Positions 45,762-57,931 of a stretch of DNA of 64,000 bases are shown here, in pieces (position 1 is the stretch's first letter; each line of letters starts with the position of its first letter). The position numbers and the translations under genes were made by a program. The notes beneath the pieces were generated by a model. The model did not search any database and was not told the DNA's origin. It saw only the letters and a program-made list of their open reading frames with translations. Source of the stretch: Suillus spraguei (Eukaryota > Basidiomycota > Agaricomycetes > Boletales > Suillaceae); NCBI GenBank assembly GCA_016800925.1, contig JABCPU010000064.1, positions 62,001-126,000 on the forward strand, in the 5' to 3' direction.

Positions 45762-48700
45762 TCAGGACCTCGTCTTTTTACGATTGACCTCATCAACCGC
45801 AGCAGTGGTTACCCTTGAGTCATCATCCCAATCACGGAGGGTTCTCTTGACAGGAAATGCGGACGAAGTCGAAGAGCTACCAGGAACAGGTAGTGGTCGC
45901 GCCTTGACATAGAGATTTTTGGCCAGAAGATCCGCCGTGCCTCTGCCCGCGAGATATAAGATTGCGTCATACCCTCCATGAGCACCCCCTGTGTTTATGA
46001 GACGGATTACCTCCGCATGCTTTTCAGCAATCTCCGAGGATGTGAGCTCCTTGATGTCGAGTCCCCACTTTGGAGAGAACAAAACGCGGGAAGAGTAAGG
46101 CTTAGCAACACCCAGCCTGCAAAGAGCGAGGGTGGTGATGCCCTTCGCAGCTGAAAGCGTATACATGAGTGGTGCAAGACGCCTGAGGAAAGATGAATGA
46201 CTCACAGTGTTTACTGACCCAATCCTTGATATCAGGTTTGTTTGAGCGGAGGATGACAGATATGGGTGACTCCGGTTCATACAAGGCGATTATAAAGGTA
46301 GACATCATTGTAATGAACGGCTCCGGGTTACTGACTCCCTTTTTCGGGCGGGAAACCCACTCAAGGTTTCGGACGTACGATGTAAGTAGGTGAGGCGTAG
46401 GGATCTCAGCCTGCTGTACTCTGGGTGGGTAAACTTTTGGGAGCAGACCAGAGAAGGCAATAGAGATAATGACGGCCAGTTGGTGAATGGGAACCGAGGC
46501 ATTGAACGCGGTTTGTACGAAATTATAAGTGTCGATGATATATTGAGGACTAGTTGTTAGAGAAGCGCGATTTGTGCCCCATTCTATAGGCAAAACCGCT
46601 TTATGCACCACGGACGCGAAATTATTGAGGCGTACATCATTAGCAGACCAATCCCCGCGGGAGTCCTCTAGCTGCACTTGTGCTGAAGAGTTCAAGGCAG
46701 CGACTTGAAGTGACTCTCGCCTTGTCAGGAAAGAGGCTGAAGAAGCAGGTCTTGGGGCAGCAACAGCTCCCAGGTTTAGCCATACATTGTGCACAATCTT
46801 AGAGGAAGGAGCGCCCCCGCCGCCTGTTGGATTCGTGCACCATGGGACGTGATTGATCTTTAGTGACTGGCAGACGTGAGAAATGGCCTCTGAGACAAAT
46901 AGATCGACGTCTTTTCCAGTGACAGAATCACGACTGGCACACCGCTTCATCTCATCAATAGCAACCCGCATGACAGCAAGAAAATGGCCGCCAGCAATGA
47001 AGGGGGGTTGACGTCGAGAAGTGGGATTCGTGCTGCACTGTTTAACGATGATTTCCACGAAGAAGGAGACTGGTTTGCTGCCGAGATGAGATCCCGTAAG
47101 CTCAAGCTTTCTATTCCCATCGTTTGTATCGACAACAGCCCTCAGAAGGTATGCCAGGATGTAGCTGGAATAGGAAAGAGGGTGCTCTTCATCCAGCCAT
47201 CGGCTGAGGGCTGTATGCCTGTCATTGGCAGTACGTCGTGCATGCCTGTCATTCCCATCGAGGGCAGGCTGGATCTCCTGCAAAACACTGTCCTGGACCA
47301 AACGTTTGACGTCATCGAAATAAACCCTGAAGCCTATTTCCGCTGCATAGCAAGCAACTCGCATTGAATGATTGCTGATCTGAGGGTAAATTCTGGCTGG
47401 CAAGTAATTGATCGCATGTCTAATCGTGAAGCGAGCCTCGTACGCCTATACAAACGGATGCATTAGTCACTTATTATCCAGGGAAGGTTGTCAAAAAATT
47501 ATATGCTAAAGATACGTATTTCTGGTCATATGAAAATGCATGTGCGCGGGACTGGAAAGAGAAATGATATCAGAAAGTTCACCTCATAATGAGCCTTGCC
47601 GTACGTCAGTTCCTGAGTCTTGCGAGATGAGGTGAGAGGACGACGCGTATCCTGATCCACCGGCCAGGATTCCTGACGGATGACTAGATTTCCGGTTGTG
47701 AGAGATCCGCTTGCCACAAAGGTGTCAGATATAGAGGGTAATCCATCGTGTATAATTCCCATTGATATCCAAGCTCTATCCATCAGTCTCCTGCACAACA
47801 CGCGTGCATTTCCGGTGTGGCTAAAGTTGAGAGCCCGCTCAACCATTGACGTGAACTCAATGAGGCAAGGATCGATCACTGCACCATCAACAAGAGTGTG
47901 CTTATGAGTATCCCAAATCTTTTCCAATAAAGCGGTTAAAGGAAAGGTTGCCCATGCAAATAACAAGGGAATGCGCTGTGAGACCGTAATGAACCCCACG
48001 AAAGAAACGAACTAAGATATCACGCACATCTGGCTTGAAGACAACGATTGTATCTCTAATAGGCGATAGCACAGTAGGATGGCTCCAAGTTTTCAGTAGA
48101 GGCGTTATTATTTGGTCATATATACTGCTACTCAGTTGGTCAAAATAAGGATCGACGCGCAGATATGCGGGAAACTAACCTTCCATTTCGAAATTCCTCC
48201 TTCATGCGATAAACATCTAGTGTGTACGTATTTTCAAATCGAAGAGCTTGAGGCTGGTTGTTGCCAGACACTTTGTCATTGAAGCGCTCGTGAGGGAGGC
48301 TATCGTTGCATTGCTGGAGGCGTTGTGTCCAGCGACGCCGACTGGCAATAGTTTTGGACGTCGTTCCTGATAGAGCTGCAGAGATCATTCCAAGTTGAAC
48401 AGGGTGGAATTTTGCTTCATCCCTGACGCGATGAGACAGTTCATTGTAGACCTGACAATTGATTCCGCGGAGTACAGAGGCACCGTAAACACGAGCGTCT
48501 ATATCAATGTCATCTTCACCATCTTCGCCACCATCTATTAGGGGTGGGCGGATGCCATTGTCTATCCGAGTAAGATGTGGAAGGAAATTTGACATGATGC
48601 CTCGGGACTGAATGTTACCAAGTGTCTTCGTGCATGCGAGCGGATAAATGTCGAAGGGAGCCTTGTTGCGAGCACTCCCATGAACATCGTCTTCAGGGCG

Positions 48701-50238
48701 GAAGAGTTCATGGACAGAATGTAAGTTGAGCAGCGCTCCACAGGTAGAGAACTGCACGGGAGCACGCCGAGGGACCCTGAAGCCCTGTTCGTTATAGACG
48801 TTGACCTCAAACCCTCTCTCGTCCAGTAAAGGAAGGTCCACCAGGTTAACTTCAGCCCTCGTTGGGTCGTGGTTGGATTTATCGTAGAGGACATCATCTT
48901 CATCCCGCTGGTAGTTGTTAACATTGCGCCATTCCCGAACGTCCAGATAACTTTCAGAAGTGAGTCAATCTGAAGAGCAAAGGAGAAATGTAACTTGCCC
49001 ACCTCATGTGAGTCGCCAAAGAAAATGTAAATTGTCGTATATATGAATAATCGCGGTCGTTCTCCCAGTTCCGACGCTCGACATCCAGTGCCCCATTGAT
49101 GATGAGGGGCTGGTTTTGGCCATACCGAATAGTGACCCCTACTGGTGCATTATTGGCAAGGAAATTATCCACCTTCCATTGCAGAGGTGCTAGGTCCACC
49201 CAGTCATTCCAGTCAGCGCCGAACATATCATGAAGCCGCTTGAAATCTTCAAGTCGTAAGATGATACGACGGTGATTTTCCCCGCCCCTTCCTCTTGAAA
49301 TGACAATTTAGTATGAGGTTGAAGAAAACGAAAAGTACTTACAGGATATCTGTCGATCGCTTCACAGCTGCACGAGTGAGAGGGATGGGATACGGTACAC
49401 TGCAATGGATATCCTGAAGACGCATGCGAGCCAGTGCATAGGCAATGAACATAATGAACATCAGCGAATGCTGCTGAGACAGGGCGGTAGTGGGTGCATC
49501 GAGCGTTGGGTAGGTAGCTCTCGCATTGTCCAGATGATTGGGCTCAAAGAATGTTCTGGGGACTAATGCTACCCACAATTGCTCCTGTAGGCGGGTTCCA
49601 ATATACACCATACGTCCCATTGGGTTAAAAGGAAGGCACGCGACGTTGCTATCAGGCCACAGGCGGTGTACATTCGTCAGGTCCAAAATCACCTGCCAAT
49701 TATGATCGGCCTGGATTTTAGGTAACCCAGCATCCAGCCCTTGACGACTACCGACGTAGAGGGTGTGGTCAATATAATGAGGACCCACACGAGGAACCAC
49801 GTTTGGTCCATCCTTTGGAACGGTGTGATCGTCATCAATAATCAGCCGGTGACGTCCAGACAGCAGTCCCATTGCACCCAATGAATCCTGATTACGGTAC
49901 ATGGCGCGCAGCTTGCTAAGAGTGACACTCTGAGGATGGGTGTTATTGAATTTCGTCACGTAATCTTGATGAGCCTCGACCTGCTGCTGGTACAAGGCAA
50001 CGTGCACTTCATCTTGGTGATGTCCATCCCCTGCTGCCAGCTGTTGTGGAAGCTCGGACACATCAAAAGGTATGTTGTTGGGCTGTTCGTCAGCGTTGAT
50101 ATTATTGTGCTCTGCGACTTGAGGATCATCGTTTTGTGGCCTGCGAGGGTGAGGGTAATCAGCACTAACGGAGAGACCAGTTCAGTGACTAGCTGTTACT
50201 CACAAATCAGGGTAGGCAACTTGAAGATCGACGTCCAT
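45762..50238 (-). CDS. Intact 8-exon gene, 1338-residue protein of unknown family
   Basis: Exons: 50238-50204, 50140-49343, 49293-49003, 48950-48180, 48127-48028, 47975-47583, 47445-46206 and 46150-45762. Introns are 63, 49, 52, 52, 52, 137 and 55 nt, all GT-AG. All phases match, giving 4017 nt with no stop before the end. The N-terminus (MDVDLQVAYPDL) is acidic and Q/N-rich. Segments include LMFIMFIAYALARMRLQD, VRDEAKFHPVQLGMISAALS, LLFAWATFPLTALLEKIW and AINYLPARIYPQISNHSMRV. The C-terminus is basic (VNRKKTRS). No signal peptide, clear membrane bundle or known catalytic motif is seen. Unlike its neighbours it has no lesions. Some borders, such as the GTGGGC donor of exon 3, rest on frame alone. 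A captured viral structural gene was considered; seven regular introns argue for a cellular gene. Confidence 0.75.
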
Positions 50239-50684
50239 GTCTTGGGAGAGCGCAGATGCTGGCCAGTGAGGTGTCTGTTTGAAACCGGAAGGGGGAAACT
50301 ATTGGTCTAGCATTCAAGTTTGGGAAGGAGCACTAGATTTATATTCAAGGTCTGGTTCTGGACTTGACCACCGCACACGGATATAACTTGGATACCAGTA
50401 GAGAATTAGTAGAAAAGTGCTTGAAAGTTGAAAGCTCTCCCCTGAAATTTCGTCAATTCGGGTATGACTTTTGTAAATGCCGGTTTTTAGACTTGGGAAG
50501 CGAGATTTTACATATGATTATCAATTTGAAAGTCACGGGCAGCTATTTTGACGCGGATGTGACGCCCATGTAACACGGCACTGACGCGCCATTCCTATAG
50601 GTTGCGCATGGTCACCCACTGCCGTCATTCAGTGTCAAACAGGAGACAGGTACATCAGTGGGATGGTGTCACTTACACGTACAA

Positions 50685-50870
50685 TCGAGGTAGTGATGTG
50701 CTGGGCCGGCTTGGCCTGAAAGCCGCGGCTTTGGCCTGGCTTGAGGCGGCTTTGGCTTTCGAAAATCTCAGGCCAGGCCACAAGCCAAAGCCATGGCTTG
50801 GCTTTGGCTCAGCCACGGCTCATAGTGGAGGAAAGTTAGAATATACATTTAGGAACTACTCTGGACTAGT
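50685..50870. repeat. hAT-like terminal region
   Basis: Starts near gtagtgatgtgctgggccgg and is full of ggctttggc and its complement (gccaaagcc), which can form stems. The TAGTGATG start and G/C palindromic subterminal region are typical of hAT ends. No linked transposase was found. Confidence 0.4.
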
Positions 50871-50952
50871 AATCTGACATTTCACATGCAGATATGTCAT
50901 CCAAGTTATTACTGTCGTCGTTGTCGTCTTCCAAAACTAACGTGTCCCCACT

Positions 50953-51110
50953 AGTGTTGCCGCGGCTCCGGTTTATGCCGGTTTTAGCCGTGGCCCGAGC
51001 TATAATTAGTTGAACTGATCATGTAGCTCTGGCTTATATAATCTATGGCCTGGCCCGGCTAAAATAGCCACGGTTAACGCTATTTTAAGGGTTAAAGCCA
51101 GCTCAAAATA
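50953..51110. repeat. Terminal repeat of a hAT-like element (copy 2)
   Basis: Begins ctagtgttgccgcggctccg and is the counterpart of 1934-2085. Confidence 0.45.
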
Positions 51111-51279
51111 AATAAAATGAATAAATTAATGATCCGTAAGTAAAATATGCTAGAATAATTACAGCTCTTTGCATAAAGGATGGCACTGGCGTGAATTTTT
51201 CGTTCAATTAGGAAATGTTAGACTTAGTGGAATTTTGCTTGTGTAGGCTTATACTACCCTTATTATCATCCTCACAGCA

Positions 51280-51784
51280 TGGGATTTCGCATGATCAGTT
51301 GTGATGTGAAGCTTGCAGCAATCCAACTCCATGAACAGAACCTTCTAAGCCTTCACGATATCCTAGATTGCTGCGGATTTTACAAATGCACTTGGTTTTG
51401 AATCTTGAAGCTCTGGCACGAAACTGGCGATGTTGTAGACCGTCAGCCTAATGCAGCAATGCATGGTCATCTGAGTGCTCTCGATCATGAAGACGTTGAT
51501 TGCCTGCTTCACCTTGTAAGACAGAATCCTGACTATTATTTGGATGAGTTCATGCACCTCCTTGCAACAAACCAATTCATATCTGTCCATTTCACGACAA
51601 TCTTTCACAAGCTCAAATGTGCTGATGTGAGCTACATGAAGCTCTAGTGCATTGCCATGGAATGCAATGAGACTCTCCGTGCTGCATTCATTGCATGCAT
51701 GGCTCAGTATGATCCATCAGAGTTGGGATTTATTGATGAGACATCAAAAGATGAGCGGACACCTGGTAGATGCTATGGACAATC
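51280..51784 (+). pseudogene. Tc1/mariner-like transposase, 5' part
   Basis: The frame begins at the ATG at 51280 (MGFRMISCDVKLAAIQLHEQ) with a helix-turn-helix region (LLSLHDILDCCGF), then a TGA near 51399 in place of arginine, then ILKLWHETGDVV and HEDVDCLLHLVRQNPDYYLD. The first catalytic block GFIDETSKDERTPGRCYG is near 51730. The order and motifs match fungal Tc1/mariner DDE transposases. It is truncated where the C LTR remnant begins at about 51785, so the second and third catalytic blocks are absent. Confidence 0.75.
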
Positions 51785-51956
51785 AAGGACCTGCTTCTCT
51801 TGCTAGGCAAGAACGTTCGACCTTAAAGAAGGATGCCTGTTAGTATAGTCAAACCCAAGTCAAACCAATGTGTGAATGTAGTGTTGAAGTCAGCGGTAAG
51901 TTGCCGCAGCTAGTGAAGATGCTGCTGGAACTTGCATTGTATGTAGCAGTACTAGC

Positions 51957-53325
51957 TGTTACAAGAACACCTTCTTGCGCCCCTACTATCATTTTTCCTC
52001 CTATGCGTCGCCGTCTACTCTCATCCTGACGAGGCCCCCACACTTGTTCTCTGCTACCTCACCTGGCTCGCCCTAGTCACACTTTACCTCGCCTATGCCC
52101 GCCTCCTTCATCGTTATTGCTAAGTGCTTACCCCTTGCACATGCATCGCCTTCTTTGTGCACTTTGCGCTCGCTCCCACATCTCGCGCTTCATGCGTGCT
52201 CTTCACACTTCGCGCCTCTCCTTGTGCTTCAACATGCACTACCCTTTGGTTCACTCGCACAACCCATTGGTTCTTGGACTATGATTGGTGTCATATTTCC
52301 TTTTATCTTTTCCTTTGCATCTACCTTTCTTGACTCATGCGTCACCTCATTGGCTCGCACCCTTTATATGTTACAGTTGTACGTGCCCCTATTCATTTTC
52401 CCTTTATCTTCTTACTTGTATATCATGTCACATGACTTGACTCATATGCTCAACACATCTGTACAACACATGCCTTCCTTATTAGGATACGCAGTTACAT
52501 TCTCACAGTTACCTGGTCTGTGCGCACATATCTACCTATATAAGCACAGTGTACTTGTAGTAGATTCTTTACTTTAATCTTACTGGGTTTTACCTGGAAT
52601 CTCCTTCACTTAGGTCTCCAACCTAAGTCGTCTTGAATCGTCTCTAAGTCTAAGCACTCCGTAGCCTTAGTCTCTATTCTCGCAGAACCTCTTAGACTTG
52701 TCTTTGAGGCCGAACCCTTGATCGTACTCGGAACGCGTTCCTTGTACTTTCACCTTGTCCTCTTCTGGACATTGTAGAACATCCCAGCAGACCGGCTGTG
52801 TCTTCTCACTGTCGCTGGTGACGCCACCCCAGTTCGTAACATTATACCTTTGGCTCCGCACCTATGACTCCCTTTCGCACATGTGTGCTCTCATTGGTCC
52901 ATACGCCTCCGACTCATTCACGAGCATGTGTCCTCTTATTGGCTATCTGACTTCATACTTAATCTAGCGATACTTACATATTTGCGCTCCGCTTCAATCT
53001 TACGTATAAATACATGCAGATAGCCTTTGTACTTCTTTAACTTGAATCTACTTGATCTTCGACCCTGAACTTCCTTTCAATAAGCTTCAATAACCTTATT
53101 GTCTATACTTCAACTTCTTAGAAGCTCATCGCATCTAAGTCTATTCATCATCATAGAACCCATAGCTGAGACGTGGTTGTGAGACAGCGCATTGTGCCCA
53201 CCTCTGACCCGACACAACTAGCGCACTCTGCACTAGGCGACCAATACGCATGGGCCACCACTCTTTATAGAGCGCCCGTCACAGACACCACTCAAGTTCC
53301 TTAGCACCTGGCTAGGTCGCTAACA
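51957..53325 (+). mobile_element. Solo LTR, family F, in the C LTR
   Basis: Starts tgttacaagaacacc and ends gtcgctaaca. Target duplication is ctagc at 51952-51956 and 53326-53330. It has a tataaata box near 53006. With the nested A LTR removed it is about 890 bp. It is the only F copy in the window. Confidence 0.85.
52369..52841 (+). mobile_element. Solo LTR, family A, in the F LTR
   Basis: 473 bp with tgttac and gtaaca ends. Target duplication is ttata at 52364-52368 and 52842-52846. Confidence 0.93.
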
Positions 53326-54043
53326 CTAGCATGGCTGAAACAATGCCTGAAAATGTAACATTGAGTGAGCAGTGACAAGCAATAATGTCAGCAGTAGCAG
53401 TAAGGTGCGAGCAGTGCAAAGAAACAGTAAAGAAAACCGTGGTTTTTTCAGTGGTAAATCAGCTGTGAGCGTGAAGTTAAGTCAAAATAGGGGTCAAAAG
53501 TCCAGTGGTATGCCAGCGGTAGCAGTGAACAAGCAATATCAATTAACGAGTGGTAAAGAAACTTTAAAGACTAAGTCTACTACTGGGTGAATCCAGAGCT
53601 AGACACTAATCCTGACCTATAGTATGGTGAAAATAAGGTACTGTATTGTGTGGGCTATGCGGTGCTTATACCCTATTTCGTATGTACTCGGGATGCTTTA
53701 GGCAAGATTAGTAGCGCTCGAGTGAAGTAACTGCTGGTATGTAAACATAGCGCGAGGCACCTGCGGCACAAGGCAACATGTAATAAGGCTTGCCATAGAA
53801 TCAGTGATAAGTAGTCATGTACAAACTACGCACCAAATGGAGCTATGTGGACACGGCAAGGACATGGAAGGACATTGGTATGTGGAACATGGTGCGGCAG
53901 TCGGTATGGTGTGCGGTAAGCATGTGATGCTGCCAGCATGTGCTAAAGGAGTAAGACAGCCATAGATGAGTGGAGATTCCTATAGACATGAGACGCATGC
54001 TAAAAGATAGGGTTTCAAGGCCAGTGCCAATATGTTCGTTACA

Positions 54044-56330
54044 CTGCACTACCCAACATGGGAGTGCTCTTGCTTGACATAGATTGCTGAGCTCTGTGTG
54101 GGGACTGACATCACATAATTAAATGCAACATAGGTTGCGAAGACATTAGTACTGACCTCCAGAATTACTTTGAAGTCCTGTAGGAAATGCCATTCCATTG
54201 GACTCAAATTTTTATTGTATATAGAGCATTGATTCGCGGACTCAAAGAATAAATCAACCACCTAGGAAACTGTGAGTCCATGACAAATGTTTAGTGAGAT
54301 GAGGCCTTACCTGACATAGATTCCATAGATGATTAAGCATGACATAAACTGAATCCCAGTGTGTTGGTTCATTGAGTAGGAGCTTGACTGTAGGGAGCTT
54401 TATGGGCTTGCCTTTGTCTCCTTGGAACTATTCATTTTCATCACCTATCATGATGGTATCCCTGAAATTCCCATGTCGTTGGTCTGATGCATGGATAGAG
54501 TGCACAACATTTCTGGCCTGTTCAAGAGCTTTACCAGTGATAGCACCAACATATTCCTTCTTATCAATAATTTGACTGCAAACATCCCATTTGTCCGCCA
54601 CACATGAGAAATCTGCCATGGTATAGTCATTGACAATATGTTTTACACATATGTTGATCACATGCAGAAAACAGGGAATTCTGTTTTCGATCAGGTTGTA
54701 ATCAATCTGGCATTCCTCGAGTAAGTGGGAGAGCTCCTGCATGGACATTCAATTGTTTGCTGCATTGTTCCAAGTGAAGTGTCCAGGCTAAATAAAGTCA
54801 GAGCATTGTAAAGATACAATCTAGCCTGGGCTGTAGATAAACCACAGCCTAAGCTAGTATGTGAGTCTCGTGCTCTACCTAGTCTGCTTCACTTGCGAAG
54901 GCAAGAATGTTCGACTGTAAAGGGAATGCTAAGTTAATATAGTTTGATAATGCCCAACCTGTGGTGCGAAAATGCCGTCGGAGGTAGCAAGATGCTAGTG
55001 GTGACCTCCGGTCCATGGGCAACTAGTGGTGAAACTAGCGGTAAGCGTGGGAATGTGGTAGGCAAGCAGTAGTGTAAGCGGTAAAACTGTGGTAGTACGA
55101 GTGGTAAAACTGCGGTAAAGCGTGGGAACTTCGGCGGTAAAACAAGCAGTGAAGCTGCAGTAAGCGCGGGAAAAGCGGTAAAGAGCGGTGGTGCATGCAG
55201 TGGTAAAGCAATTCTTAGAGACAGTAACTTTGGTAAAGGACTTTATTTTGTAGTGACAGTAATGGTGACCATTGCTAAGTACCATGTGTACTATAGGAGG
55301 GAAGTAAGGAAAGAGTACAGGTACCTAGGAATTTTATACTAAGGAATAGCTACGGAAATGGAAGGGATAGGATTAACATGCAGCAGACATGTAATAAGAC
55401 TGCACTTCAGTTTACAAAACATCACGTACTGGTGAGACTGGATGGACATAGGATAGACAGTAAATCTTGCTTGTGGATGCCTAATGGGTTCATGGAGATT
55501 GCCGAAGATCACCGCTTCACAGGAAAGTTGTCGTAGTACAGCCGCTAAGCTGCAATGAGGCTTCTGGAGTGTGGAACGATACCGTTAGATAGGGGTAAAC
55601 ACATGGTAAAGTGTCACGGCAAGGGACAGTGAAGCCAAAAGGTAAGGATAATGATAGCTGTGTGACACCTGTATGAAAATGTGCCATTTTGAGCTCAGCA
55701 TGGGTTTTTGTTCATCACAGCATGTCGTATAGTACAGCTAAACACTGACATCCATTGCGACATCAGCATGATCAAGGAGACACAGTATTATTGAACCAAG
55801 AGATTTGCCAGTATGGCTCCCTGGAACATGGTGGAAAGTGATCAAGGCTGCCTTCAAGACAAGCACTGACATCTTTCTTCCCTGGCAATCCAGTGGGCAG
55901 TGAGTGCCATGAACAGGCAAAGTTTCTGATCCAACCAGAGGTCAGATGTAAAGAATATTTTTCCTTGGGCCCTCTGTAAGAATACATAAGACACTTGATG
56001 GGACTCTTGACAACCAGACACTTACTGCAAGATCACTTTTCAACACCTGGAAATACTTGTGCCATGTGACAATGATCAATTTGCAGAATTTGGTGCAATG
56101 GGGAATGTCTGACTCATTGAAATCCTTCCGCAGAAGACATATCAGGCCCTGAAACTCCACACATTCAAGTATGTTTATTGTCTGCAGATCAATTAGTGAG
56201 GGCACATAGAAAGTAAATACCAACTCACCTGATCATCCATGACTATGAACTTCACCAACTGATGGTGCATCTCATCAATGCTGAAATCTGCCAAGTGCCA
56301 AGTGCCAAATGCCAAAACCAGGGACTGACC
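54044..56330 (-). pseudogene. hAT transposase copy 2, split by a C LTR
   Basis: N-terminal side near 56280 reads DEMHHQLVKFIVMDDQ, close to hAT copy 1. Next come SDLWLDQKLCLF-like and VLKAALITFHHVPGSHTGKS blocks. After the C LTR the frame continues as LLEECQIDYNLIENRIPCFL, KLLLNEPTHWDSVYVML and FFESANQCSIYNKNLSPMEW. The C-terminal dimerisation block is missing because the gene ends at the C LTR at 54043. Frames shift between exons, and it is not functional. Confidence 0.75.
54807..55719 (-). mobile_element. Solo LTR, family C, in hAT copy 2
   Basis: 913 bp reading tgtaaagatacaatc on the plus strand and ending tgttcatcaca. Target duplication is gcat at 54803-54806 and 55720-55723. Same sub-type as 59275-60189. 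Confidence 0.92.
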
Positions 56331-56452
56331 GGCACTCGAAGGTTGTAAGATTAATTTTGAATCAATGTTTCTTGTTACTACTGCACTATTAAATCAGTAC
56401 AACTGCATGAAACATTCCCTGAGTGTGAAGTTCCAGGTGCTGTGTACTACCA

Positions 56453-56529
56453 AGTGCTGAGTACTGAGTGCTGAGTACCAAGTACCAAGTACTGAGTACT
56501 GAGTACCGAGTGCCGAGTGCCAAATACCG
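56453..56529. repeat. 7-bp minisatellite GTRCYRA
   Basis: About 11 units such as gtgctga, gtactga, gtaccaa and gtgccga, ending two bases before the C LTR at 56531. A shorter gtgccaa cluster lies at 56290-56316. Confidence 0.8.
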
Positions 56530-56530
56530 A

Positions 56531-57055
56531 TGTAAAGATACAACCTAACCTGGGCTGTAGATAAACTACCTCCTAAGGTAGTATGTGAGTCTTGTGCTCC
56601 ATCTAGTCTGCTTCACTTGTTAAACAAGAGCATTCAACCCTAAAGGGAGATGCCTGTTAGTATAGTCAAGTTCGAGTCTAACCAATGTGTGAATATAGTG
56701 TTGTAGTCAGCAGTAAGCTGCCATGCCTAGCGAAGGTGCCACCGGAACTAGCGTGGTAAGTAGCGGTACTAGCGCGGTTGAAAAAATGCCTGGAAATGTA
56801 GTGTCGAGCGAGCAGTGCAAAGAAACAGGAAGGAAAGCCGCAGTACTTTCAGCAGTAAAGTAGCGGTGAATGTGAAGTCCAGTCAAAATAGGGGTCAAGA
56901 GTCTAGCAGTATGCCAGTGGTAATAGTGAACGAGCGATATTGATCAATGAGTGGTAAAGAAACTTTAAAGACTAAGTCTACTACTGGGTAGATCCAGAGC
57001 TAGACACTAATCCTGACCTATAATATGGTGAAAATGAGGTACTGTATTGTGCGGG
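56531..57055 (-). repeat. Family C LTR fragment
   Basis: Begins tgtaaagatacaacctaacc and follows the C LTR to about gtattgtgcggg, then is replaced by a C LTR of opposite orientation. Confidence 0.75.
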
Positions 57056-57275
57056 TGCTATAATGAACATATTGGTGCTGGCCTTGAAACCCTATCTTGT
57101 AGCACTCGTCTCACGTCTATAGGAGTTTCCACTCATCCAAAGGCCGTCTTACTCCTTGAGTGCATACCAGCGGCATCTCACGCTTACCACACACTGTATC
57201 AATTGCCGCACCACGTTCCATGTACTGATGTCCTTCCATGTCCTTGCCTCGTCTGCATAGCTCCATTTGGTGCAT
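57056..57275 (+). repeat. Family C LTR fragment (first ~220 bp)
   Basis: Starts around taatgaacatattggtgc and ends at ttggtgcat, where a second C LTR begins at 57276 with the same start sequence. Confidence 0.65.
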
Positions 57276-57822
57276 TGTAACGAACATATTGGCGCTGGCC
57301 TCAAAACCCTACCTTTTAGCACTCGTCTCACGTCTATAGGAGTTACCACTTGTCCATGACTGTCTTACCCCTTTAGCATTGCCAGTGGCATCCCACACTT
57401 ACTGCACACTGTACCAACTGCTGCACCACGTTCCACGTACCGATGTCCTTCCATGTCCTTGCCATGTCCACATAGCTCCATTTGGTGCGTTGTTTGTTTT
57501 ATGTTCGTTATCACTGATTCCACGGCAAGTCTTATTACATGTTGCCTCGTGCTGCAGCTGCCTTGTGCTACATTTCCATATGGCAGTTACTGCACTTGAG
57601 TGCTACTGATTTCGCCTAACGCATCCCAAGTACATACAATTTAGGATATAAGCACAGCGTACCCTGCACAATACAGTATCTCATTTTCACCATACTATAG
57701 GTCACCCCTTTAGGGTCGAATGCTCTTGTTCAACAAGTGAAGCAGACTAGACGGAGCACAAGACTCACATACTAACTTAGGAGGTAGTTTATCTACAGCC
57801 TAGGTTAGGTTGTATCTTTACA
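57276..57822 (+). repeat. 5' LTR of the C element
   Basis: tgtaacgaacatattgg to gtatctttaca. It lacks about 440 bp present in 61229-62237 (from the gtcaggattggtg point to ccctttag). Confidence 0.8.
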
Positions 57823-57824
57823 AC

Positions 57825-57837
57825 TGGAGCCTACCAC
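57825..57837 (+). other. tRNA-type primer-binding site of the C element
   Basis: TGGAGCCTACCAC starts two bases after the LTR. TGG pairs with the CCA end of tRNAs. The other C copy has tggagcccaccac at the same place (minus strand, near 20000). The tRNA was not identified. Confidence 0.5.
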
Positions 57838-57931
57838 AAGGGGGTCCTTTGGTATAGTTTTGTTCTTGTCTTAATCGCTTACTGCACACTTGTCACTGCA
57901 GTCATTACCACACCACTACGCTACTGATAGT

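Larger units (their letters stand above)
50239..51279. other. Promoter side of the unknown gene and transposon ends
   Basis: No gene was found. Divergent flanking DNA of the 8-exon gene is followed by two GC-rich hAT-like ends at 50685-50870 and 50953-51110. Confidence 0.45.
51785..54043 (-). repeat. Family C LTR, one end missing, split by an F LTR
   Basis: Pieces are about 51785-51956 and 53331-54043. The plus-strand right end is tatgttcgttaca. The tgtaaagatac end is missing, replaced by Tc1/mariner sequence. Confidence 0.75.

Noticed and set aside
45762..50238. Endogenised mycovirus structural gene
   Set aside because: Seven regular spliceosomal introns in phase argue for a cellular gene, and no viral motif was recognised. 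Kept as unknown.
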